Shown: positions 1-5,023 of the stretch, piece after piece | How the letters are laid out: each line of letters opens with the position of its first letter | Position numbering within the stretch: position 1 is the stretch's first letter | DNA from: Pseudomonadota bacterium | GTDB taxonomy: Bacteria > Pseudomonadota > Alphaproteobacteria > Rhizobiales > Hyphomicrobiaceae | DNA: 5,023 bases | Direction of reading: 5' to 3' | Assembly (NCBI GenBank): GCA_023392135.1 | Contig: JAEVZQ010000052.1 | Span: 1 to 5,023 of the forward strand | Notes under the pieces: model-generated | The model's input: only the letters and a program-made list of their open reading frames with translations | Told to the model about the DNA's origin: nothing | The model's database searches: none | Position numbers and translations under genes: made by a program

Positions 1-9
1 CTCCGGAGT
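1..9 (-). promoter_or_regulatory. Possible ribosome site of a gene downstream of narK
   Basis: Directly after the narK TGA stop the minus strand reads ACTCCGGAG up to the window edge. GGAG is a good Shine-Dalgarno core, so another gene on the same strand may start just outside the window. In narK-G-H-J-I operons this would be narG, but that is inference from known gene order. The eight-base CTCCGGAG is also a perfect palindrome, too short to be a terminator by itself. Confidence 0.3.
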
Positions 10-2754
10 TCAGTTGGCCGCACGGGCAGCCGCAGGTTTTGAACCAATGCCGCGGCCTCGTTCGATGTCGTACAAGAGGCTGCCGGGGCGCGTATAGAAG
101 GCCCAGGTGAGGGCGATGCAGGTCACGTAGAAGATCAGGAAAACAATGAGGGCTGCCTGCGGGCCCCCTGTCAATGCAATCGAGGTGCCGTAGCCTTTGG
201 GGATGAAGAAGGCGCCATAAGCGGCAACTGCGGATGTAAAGCCGATGATTGCTGCACTTTCCTTTTCGGCCTGGCGGAGGCGCTCCGCCGCCGTTGCCTC
301 CGGCATGAGCCGGTCCATTTCCTTGCGCATGATTGCGGGGATCATCTGGAACGTGGAGGCATTCCCGACACCGGTCATGAAGAACAGGAAGAGGAACATG
401 GCGAAGAAGCCGGCAAAGCTGCCCGCATTCAGGTAGTAGAGGACGCCCAGCACACCGAGCGACATTGCGATGAACACCCAGAACGTGACGCGGGCGCCGC
501 CGTACTTGTCAGCGAGCCAGCCCGATGAGACGCGGGACAGCGAGCCGATCAGCGGACCGAGGAAGACGTAGGGCAGCACGTCGATATTTGGAAACTGCGT
601 CTTGGCGAGCAGCGGAAATCCGGCCGAAAAGCCGATGAAAGAGCCGAAAGTTCCGGTGTAGAGCAAGCACATGATCCAGTTCTGCTTGCGCTGGAAGATC
701 ACCGACTGCTCGGCGAACGATGCGCGCGCCGCGGCCAGGTCATTCATCCCGAACCAGGCGGCGAACGCCGAGGCGATTATGAATGGCACCCAGACGAACC
801 CGGCGTTCTGTAGCCAGAGTGGGATCTGGCGCTCGCCCTCACCAACGAGAACGGGATCACCACCCAGAAAGCCGAACACCCCAGCGGTGATGATGAGAGG
901 CACAACGAACTGCACTGCGCTGACGCCGAGATTGCCGAGTCCGGCATTCAGCGCAAGTGCATTGCCCTTTTCAGACTTCGGGAAGAAGAACGATATGTTG
1001 GCCATGGATGACGCAAAATTGCCACCGCCGAATCCGCAGGTCAATGCGAGAAGAAGCAATAGCCAGTAGGGCGTGTCCGGATTCTGAACGGCGAGCCCGA
1101 TGCCGACTGCAGGGATCAACAGCGACCACGTGGATAGCGTCGTCCACAAGCGGCCGCCGAAAATGGGAACCATGAAGGAATAGAAGATCCGCAGCGTGGC
1201 GCCCGAAAGGCCCGGCAGTGCTGCGAGCCAGAACAGCTGGTCCGTCGTGTAGGCGAAGCCGATCAGCGGCAGCTTCGCAACAACAACCGACCAGACCATC
1301 CAGACCGCGAACGAAAGCAGCAGCGAGGGAATCGAGATCCACAGATTGCGCTGCGCAATGGCCCGGCCTTTCGTCTCCCAGAACTCCTCGTCTTCCGGTC
1401 GCCAGTCCTCTATGAGATGCGGCCCGAGCACGCCGGCATGCCGCGGCTCGTGGATTTCCTGCATCTCGGGCAGCTCGGGAAGTTTCTTGAGCTCCGGCTC
1501 GAGCGCCCCACGCTCCATGATGCGGATCGACACATGCATCCACACGAGTGAGACTGTGACGATGGCGAACAGCAGCATGAAGCAGCTCTGCCAAAGCCCC
1601 GTCAGGTCGTTCAATAAGCCGAAGGCAATCGGCAGAATGAAACCGCCTAGTCCGCCGACTAGCCCAACGACACCGCCGACCGGACCCACGTGGTTCGGGT
1701 AGTAAACGGGAATATGCTTATAGACAGCTGCTTTCCCGAGGCTCATGAAAAAGCCGAGCACGAAAATCAGTACTGTGAAGGCGAGGAGGCCGGTTTCCAG
1801 ACGAAACGTAATCGGCCCGCGCATGCTGCTGACCACGTACTCGGTGGGCGGATACGATAGCAGGAAGGTGCAGACGACGGAGACGCCGAAGGTCCAGTAC
1901 ATGACGCGTCTCGCGCCGTATTTGTCGGACAGATGGCCGCCATAGATGCGGAACAACGAAGCGGGAACAGAGTAGGCGGCGCCGATCATGCCAGCGGTGG
2001 CGATATCGAGGCCGTAAGCGCCGATCAGATACCGCGGAAGCCAAAGCGCCAGCGCAACGAACGCACCGAATACGAAGAAGTAGTAGAGCGAAAAACGCCA
2101 AACCTGCAGGCTCCTGAGTGGCGCAAGCATTGCCAGCATCGGCTCTGGCTTGATGCCGGCCTTTCGCCGCAATTCGAGCTGGGGCTCATCCTTGGCGAAG
2201 ACCCAGAAGAGGACGCCGGTTATGGCAAGCACGATCGCCCAAATGCTGGCGACGGCCTGCCAGCCATAGGCGATCATCACAAACGGCGCCACGAACTTCG
2301 TTACGGCCGCACCGATATTGCCGGCACCAAAAATGCCGAGCGCCGTGCCCTGCTTCTCTGCGGGATACCATTTCGCGACGTATGCGACGCCGACGGCGAA
2401 AGATCCGCCTGCGATGCCTACCCCGAGTGCGGCCAGCAGGAAAGTCGGGTAGTCGTAGGCAAAGGTCAGCAACCATGTCGCAATGGCCGCTGACAGCATG
2501 ACCGCCGTATAAACCAACCGCCCGCCGTACTGTTCAGCCCACACCCCAAGCAGCAGGCGGATGAGGCTGCCCATGAGGATGGGCGTACCGACGAGCAGGC
2601 CGAACTGAGTTTCGCTGAGGTTGAGATCGCGTTTTATCTGGACCCCGATGATGGAGAATATGGTCCATACAGCGAAACAAACGGTGAAAGCCAGCGTCGA
2701 GAGCCAAAGAGCGCGGCTCTGGTCACCCGGTCGGGCGGCTGCATGGGCTGTCAT
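10..2754 (-). CDS. narK: NarK1-NarK2 fused nitrate/nitrite transporter (complete)
   Basis: This inner-membrane transporter of the nitrate/nitrite porter branch of the major facilitator superfamily brings nitrate to respiratory nitrate reductase and exports nitrite. Two full MFS units are fused: a NarK1-type half (about residues 1-410), a charged linker (about 411-470, rich in Glu and Pro) and a NarK2-type half (about 471-890). The nitrate signatures are visible twice: AGGSFAVGVAYVAKWYP (near 115-131) and SLGKAAVYKHIPVYYP (near 338-353) in the first half; GGGNFASSMANISFFFP (near 576-592) and GVGNASTFQMIP (near 795-806) in the second. Arginines matching the two substrate-binding arginines of E. 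coli NarK appear in both halves (R66, R269; R522, R741). The frame is open up to 2889 (959 residues), but I prefer the ATG at 2754. It leaves a normal short tail before helix 1 and has a weak GGGGA ribosome site; the longer form would run through the FNR-type box at 2821-2834. In Paracoccus the fused NarK1 half is a proton/nitrate symporter and the NarK2 half a nitrate/nitrite antiporter; the same roles here are inferred. Confidence 0.93.
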   Translation of the reverse strand: MTAHAAARPGDQSRALWLSTLAFTVCFAVWTIFSIIGVQIKRDLNLSETQFGLLVGTPILMGSLIRLLLGVWAEQYGGRLVYTAVMLSAAIATWLLTFAYDYPTFLLAALGVGIAGGSFAVGVAYVAKWYPAEKQGTALGIFGAGNIGAAVTKFVAPFVMIAYGWQAVASIWAIVLAITGVLFWVFAKDEPQLELRRKAGIKPEPMLAMLAPLRSLQVWRFSLYYFFVFGAFVALALWLPRYLIGAYGLDIATAGMIGAAYSVPASLFRIYGGHLSDKYGARRVMYWTFGVSVVCTFLLSYPPTEYVVSSMRGPITFRLETGLLAFTVLIFVLGFFMSLGKAAVYKHIPVYYPNHVGPVGGVVGLVGGLGGFILPIAFGLLNDLTGLWQSCFMLLFAIVTVSLVWMHVSIRIMERGALEPELKKLPELPEMQEIHEPRHAGVLGPHLIEDWRPEDEEFWETKGRAIAQRNLWISIPSLLLSFAVWMVWSVVVAKLPLIGFAYTTDQLFWLAALPGLSGATLRIFYSFMVPIFGGRLWTTLSTWSLLIPAVGIGLAVQNPDTPYWLLLLLALTCGFGGGNFASSMANISFFFPKSEKGNALALNAGLGNLGVSAVQFVVPLIITAGVFGFLGGDPVLVGEGERQIPLWLQNAGFVWVPFIIASAFAAWFGMNDLAAARASFAEQSVIFQRKQNWIMCLLYTGTFGSFIGFSAGFPLLAKTQFPNIDVLPYVFLGPLIGSLSRVSSGWLADKYGGARVTFWVFIAMSLGVLGVLYYLNAGSFAGFFAMFLFLFFMTGVGNASTFQMIPAIMRKEMDRLMPEATAAERLRQAEKESAAIIGFTSAVAAYGAFFIPKGYGTSIALTGGPQAALIVFLIFYVTCIALTWAFYTRPGSLLYDIERGRGIGSKPAAARAAN

Positions 2755-2760
2755 GAGAGG

Positions 2761-2765
2761 TCCCC
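2761..2765 (-). promoter_or_regulatory. Weak ribosome binding site for narK
   Basis: The minus strand reads GGGGA, then six bases, then the ATG at 2754. It is a modest Shine-Dalgarno match but correctly spaced, and it supports the ATG at 2754 over the far-upstream ATG at 2889. Confidence 0.4.
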
Positions 2766-2820
2766 GAGCTGATCGGCTACGATCACGGCCGACCTTTGGC
2801 CTATTGCAGTGTAAGGTATC

Positions 2821-2834
2821 TTGATTCAGGTCAA
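2821..2834 (-). promoter_or_regulatory. FNR/Dnr/NarR-type box upstream of narK
   Basis: The plus strand reads TTGAT-TCAG-GTCAA (minus strand TTGAC-CTGA-ATCAA), which matches 9 of 10 informative positions of the FNR consensus TTGAT-N4-ATCAA. The box ends 66 bases before the preferred narK ATG. If its centre lies at -41.5, the usual position for activation at FNR-type promoters, transcription would begin near 2786 and leave a leader of about 31 bases, which is sensible. I see no convincing -10 hexamer at the expected spacing, which is common at activator-dependent promoters. The binding protein could be the neighbouring regulator, a global FNR/FnrN, or an NnrR/Dnr-type NO sensor, because all read nearly the same sequence. 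Confidence 0.75.
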
Positions 2835-2907
2835 GATGAGTGAAATTTGCCAGGAGCGGCTCCGCATTCGACTCAGAAACATGCAACAAAATGATGGAAG
2901 ATAGTTA

Positions 2908-2935
2908 TTGTTTTTACTATTATCAATTGTATAAT
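2908..2935 (+). promoter_or_regulatory. Candidate sigma-70 promoter of the regulator gene
   Basis: TATAAT at 2930-2935 is a perfect -10 hexamer. TTGTTT at 2908-2913, 16 bases upstream, is a partial -35 (the TTG is kept). Transcription would start near 2942 and give a leader of about 51 bases containing the ribosome site. Both tandem FNR-like boxes overlap the promoter, suggesting repression or autoregulation. The patch is very AT-rich, so chance hexamers are possible. Confidence 0.4.
2913..2926 (+). promoter_or_regulatory. FNR-like box 1 upstream of the regulator (weaker)
   Basis: TTTAC-TATT-ATCAA has a perfect right half-site and a 3/5 left half-site relative to TTGAT-N4-ATCAA (8 of 10). 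It shares TATTATCAA with box 2. Its centre at 2919.5 is exactly 22 bases, about two helical turns, from that of box 2, so two dimers would sit on the same face of the DNA. It falls between the candidate -35 and -10 of the regulator promoter, a position that normally means repression. If instead a start site lay near 2961, the box would be at -41.5 and could activate. Confidence 0.4.
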
Positions 2936-2949
2936 TGCTTATTATCAAT
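2918..2949. repeat. Ten-base direct repeat TATTATCAAT, 22-base period
   Basis: TATTATCAAT occurs exactly at 2918-2927 and 2940-2949. The copies form the spacer-plus-right-half of the two FNR-like boxes. Midway between them (centre 2930.5) lies a perfect inverted repeat CAATT-GTAT-AATTG at 2924-2937. The whole unit therefore combines direct and inverted symmetry, as expected of a cooperative operator. Confidence 0.6.
2935..2948 (+). promoter_or_regulatory. FNR-like box 2 upstream of the regulator
   Basis: TTGCT-TATT-ATCAA matches 9 of 10 positions of TTGAT-N4-ATCAA. It lies 44 bases before the GTG start of the regulator. It begins at the last base of the TATAAT hexamer and covers the predicted start site near 2942, so a bound protein would block transcription from that promoter. 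It is too close to the ribosome site to be a standard -41.5 activator site for the regulator, because transcription would then begin near 2983, inside the Shine-Dalgarno sequence. Confidence 0.55.
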
Positions 2950-2978
2950 CTTCTGCTAACCCCGACAGACAACGGTCC

Positions 2979-2985
2979 GGAAAGG
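2979..2985 (+). promoter_or_regulatory. Ribosome binding site fixing the regulator GTG start
   Basis: GGAAAGG lies seven bases before the GTG at 2993. This good spacing and purine-rich core decide the start, since the regulator frame has no ATG near its N-terminus and GTG must be used. Confidence 0.6.
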
Positions 2986-2992
2986 TGCTGCA

Positions 2993-3715
2993 GTGCGAGC
3001 AAGCGATGCTGAGAACATTCGTCGTATCCCGTTGTTCCAGGATATGGACGATCCGAGCTTCGAGAGGCTGGTTGCTCCAGGATACCTGCAGCGCTTTCCC
3101 GAACGCGTCGATCTCGTCCATGAGGGCGAGCGCCCGGATTTTCTCCACATCATCCTCGATGGTGCGGTCGAGCAGTTTGCGAGTCACGGTGACCGGGAAA
3201 CGACACTATCGATCATCCGCGCCCCGGCGGCGTTCATTCTCGCCGCGGTCGTGCTCGACCAGCCGCACTTGAAGTCTGCACGCACGCTTACGCCGTCACT
3301 CATCGCTCTCATTCCGGCCGAAGCCGTGCGCGAAGTGTTTCAGGATGACCCGGCGTTTGCCCGGGCCGCCCTGCGCGAGCTGTCCGTACGCTATCGGGCG
3401 ATCGTGAAGGACCTGAAAAACATGCGGCTGCGGCCGAGCCTGGAGCGGCTGGCCAGCTGGATTCTGCACGCAGATGCCGAAGCGGGTGGAAAAGGCACGT
3501 TCACGATCCCGATGGAGAAGCGTTCACTCGCCTCGCAGCTCGGGATGCGGCCGGAGAACCTGTCGCGCAATTTTGCAGAGCTTTCGCGCCACGGCGTCAA
3601 AGTCGACGGCCGGCGGGTTCGGATCGACAACATAGCGGCCCTGACAGAGCTCGCACATCCGAACCCACTTATCGATGATCCCGAGCTCTATCTCGCTGAA
3701 AACAAACAGGGCTGA
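2993..3715 (+). CDS. narR: Cysteine-free CRP/FNR-family regulator, NarR-like
   Basis: This cytoplasmic transcription factor of 240 residues has the normal CRP/FNR size and order: an N-terminal cyclic-nucleotide-binding-type beta-roll sensor (about 8-115), a long dimerisation helix (about 122-158) and a C-terminal winged helix-turn-helix (about 165-225). The recognition helix MRPENLSRNFAEL carries E188, S191 and R192, the E-x-x-S-R pattern by which FNR, Dnr and NarR read TTGAT half-sites. The protein has no cysteine at all, so it cannot hold the oxygen-sensing 4Fe-4S cluster of FNR. That leaves a NarR-type (nitrate/nitrite-responsive) or Dnr/NnrR-type (NO-responsive) sensor. NarR is favoured because the gene diverges from a fused narK, and Paracoccus narR neighbours narK and is needed for its expression. 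The signal itself cannot be read from the sequence. The gene starts with GTG, and FNR-like boxes in its own control region suggest autoregulation. Regulator family is near certain; the NarR assignment is moderate. Confidence 0.88.
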   Translation: MRASDAENIRRIPLFQDMDDPSFERLVAPGYLQRFPERVDLVHEGERPDFLHIILDGAVEQFASHGDRETTLSIIRAPAAFILAAVVLDQPHLKSARTLTPSLIALIPAEAVREVFQDDPAFARAALRELSVRYRAIVKDLKNMRLRPSLERLASWILHADAEAGGKGTFTIPMEKRSLASQLGMRPENLSRNFAELSRHGVKVDGRRVRIDNIAALTELAHPNPLIDDPELYLAENKQG

Positions 3716-3755
3716 AGGATATGCGTCGAGGCTGCACCTGAATCGTCCGGTTTCG
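3716..3755. other. Convergent 40-base junction, no visible terminator
   Basis: The regulator TGA and the TAG of the second narK face each other across 40 bases. I find no GC-rich stem followed by a T-run on either strand, so the two transcripts may overlap or end by another mechanism. Confidence 0.5.
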
Positions 3756-5023
3756 CTATGCCGACTGTGGCTGCCGCCGTCGCTCGATTGAAAAGAGCAG
3801 GGCACCGGGACGTACATACTGGAACCAGGTGAGCGCGATGCAAGAAAGATAGTAAATCAGAAAGCCCCAGAGCGCGGCCTGCGCGCCCCCGGTCGACGCA
3901 AGCGAAATACCATAGGCACTCGGAATGAAGAAGGCGCCGAACGCCGCAATGGCCGACGTGAAGCCGATGATCGCAGCGCTCTCCTTCTCGGCGTGCCGCT
4001 GACGCTCGCCCGCCGTCGCCCCAGGCATCAGCCCCTCCATCTCCTGCCGCATGATGACGGGGATCATCTGGAAAGTGGATGCGTTACCCACCCCGGATAC
4101 GAAGAACAGGAACAGGAAGCTCGCCAGAAATAGCGCAAAGCTGGCGACGCTCAAGGCATACAGAACACCGAGCACACCGAGGACCATCAGGACGAACACC
4201 CAAAAAGTGACCCTTCCTCCGCCGTAACGATCAGCAAGCCAACCAGTGCCCGAGCGGACCAACGCACCGATGAGAGGCCCCAGAAACGCGATCTTCAACG
4301 CGTCGACCTCGGGAAACTGGTTTTGCGCGAGCAGCGGAAACCCGGCAGAAAACCCGATGAACGAACCGAAGGTGCCGGTATAGAGCCAGCACATGATCCA
4401 GTTGTGCTTACGCTGGAAGATCACCGATTGCTCTGAAAAAGACGATTGCGCCGTTTCGATGTCATTCATTCCGAACCAGCAGGCGAACGCTGCCAAGGCG
4501 ATGAATGGCACCCAGATGAAGCTTGCATTCTGAAGCCAGATCGGCATCACCCCGCTTTCCGTTTGCACGTACTGCGGCCCACCGCCGAGCCAGCCGAACA
4601 TGCCGACCATGATCACGAGTGGAGCGACGAACTGCACGACGGAGACGCCGAGGTTGCCGAGTCCGGCATTGAGTGCCAAGGCGTGGCCCTTCTCGCTGCG
4701 TGGGAAAAAGAAAGAGATATTGGCCATGGAAGACGCGAAATTGCCGCCACCGAAGCCGCAGAGCAAGGACAGCAGCAGCAGAAGCCAATAAGGCGTGTCG
4801 GGGTTCTGAACGGCAAGACCGATGCCAATCGCGGGTATCATCAGCGACCACGTGGTGATCGTGGTCCAAAACCGGCCGCCGAACACCGGGACCATGAAAG
4901 CATAGAAGATCCGCAACACCGCTCCAGACAGGCCCGGCAGCGCGGTCAGCCAGAACAACTGGTCTGTCGTCAAACGGAAGCCCGCCGCCGGCAGTCTGGC
5001 AACGATGACCGACCATATCATCC
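3756..5023 (-). CDS. narK: Second NarK nitrate/nitrite transporter, 3' part, cut by window edge
   Basis: This is an inner-membrane MFS nitrate/nitrite porter of NarK2 type. The visible 421-422 residues align without a single gap to the NarK2 half of the first narK, from its first helix to the C-terminal RPG-x-LL-x-x-IER motif; about 310 of 421 residues are identical by hand count. Both nitrate signatures are present, GGGNFASSMANISFFFP (visible residues 91-107) and GVGNASTFQMIP (310-321), as are both substrate arginines (R37, R256). The ATG at 5021 is not the start: it lies inside helix 1, matching the W-M-V-W stretch of the other copy, and the preceding bases (GG on the minus strand) fit the expected Trp codon. 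The gene therefore continues off the window, and whether a NarK1 half precedes it cannot be seen. Nitrate/nitrite antiport is inferred from the family. It runs in the same direction as the first narK but is separated from it by the oppositely oriented regulator. Confidence 0.9.
   Translation of the reverse strand, partial: MIWSVIVARLPAAGFRLTTDQLFWLTALPGLSGAVLRIFYAFMVPVFGGRFWTTITTWSLMIPAIGIGLAVQNPDTPYWLLLLLSLLCGFGGGNFASSMANISFFFPRSEKGHALALNAGLGNLGVSVVQFVAPLVIMVGMFGWLGGGPQYVQTESGVMPIWLQNASFIWVPFIALAAFACWFGMNDIETAQSSFSEQSVIFQRKHNWIMCWLYTGTFGSFIGFSAGFPLLAQNQFPEVDALKIAFLGPLIGALVRSGTGWLADRYGGGRVTFWVFVLMVLGVLGVLYALSVASFALFLASFLFLFFVSGVGNASTFQMIPVIMRQEMEGLMPGATAGERQRHAEKESAAIIGFTSAIAAFGAFFIPSAYGISLASTGGAQAALWGFLIYYLSCIALTWFQYVRPGALLFSIERRRQPQSA

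Noticed and set aside
971..1594. 207-residue minus-strand frame overlapping narK in another frame
   Set aside because: The sequence is Arg/Ala/His-rich, typical of a frame-shifted reading of the transporter gene, and the real frame runs uninterrupted with intact signatures.
1933..2493. 186-residue plus-strand open frame inside narK
   Set aside because: It lies fully opposite a well-supported transporter, its protein is low-complexity and unlike any family I recognise, and it has no convincing ribosome site; it is a shadow of the GC-rich coding strand.
3735..3745. CACCTGAATCG in the convergent gap, similar to the core of the narK box
   Set aside because: It shares CCTGAATC with TTGACCTGAATCAA, but the outer half-site bases are wrong and it is not upstream of any gene start.
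3716..3790. Intrinsic terminator between the convergent genes
   Set aside because: Short complementary pieces exist, but no stable stem followed by a T-run is visible on either strand.
3524..3817. 97-residue minus-strand frame across the regulator end and the convergent gap
   Set aside because: It overlaps the 3' ends of both real genes, has no recognisable domain, and its frame differs from that of narK.
5019..5021. ATG at 5021 as the start of the second narK
   Set aside because: It falls inside the first membrane helix of the NarK2 domain and aligns with an internal Met of the other copy; the gene clearly continues past the window.

Overview
The window looks like part of a respiratory nitrate (nar) locus from a moderately GC-rich proteobacterium, most likely a denitrifying or nitrate-respiring alphaproteobacterium. 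This rests on two features. One is a NarK1-NarK2 fused nitrate/nitrite transporter of the kind known from Paracoccus. The other is a cysteine-free FNR/CRP-family regulator resembling NarR, Dnr and NnrR. The genus cannot be fixed from the sequence. No RNA gene, insertion sequence, CRISPR array or phage-type gene is visible.

Layout. Bases 10-2754, minus strand: a complete narK fusion (914 residues from the preferred start), two 12-helix major-facilitator halves joined by a charged linker. Its stop lies 9 bases from the window edge, where a GGAG suggests another gene follows closely; narG would be the expected neighbour, but it is not visible. Bases 2755-2992: a 238-base divergent intergenic region with a near-perfect FNR-type box (TTGATTCAGGTCAA) ahead of narK and, ahead of the regulator, an AT-rich patch (9 G/C in bases 2901-2950) holding two tandem FNR-like boxes 22 bases apart around a perfect TATAAT. 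Bases 2993-3715, plus strand: the regulator, with a GTG start. Bases 3716-3755: a 40-base convergent gap. Bases 3756 to the right edge, minus strand: the 3' part of a second narK whose visible part aligns without gaps to the NarK2 half of the first (about 74% identical by hand count).

How the parts fit. The regulator keeps the E-x-x-S-R recognition-helix pattern that reads TTGAT/ATCAA half-sites, and such half-sites lie in front of both narK and the regulator. The simplest model is a nitrate/nitrite- or NO-responsive regulator, or a global FNR-type protein, activating narK from the single box and controlling the regulator through the tandem boxes. The two narK paralogues would provide nitrate uptake (NarK1-type symport) and nitrate/nitrite exchange (NarK2-type antiport). 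This is a known kind of system. The less ordinary parts are the tandem-box control region and the presence of two diverged narK genes flanking one regulator.
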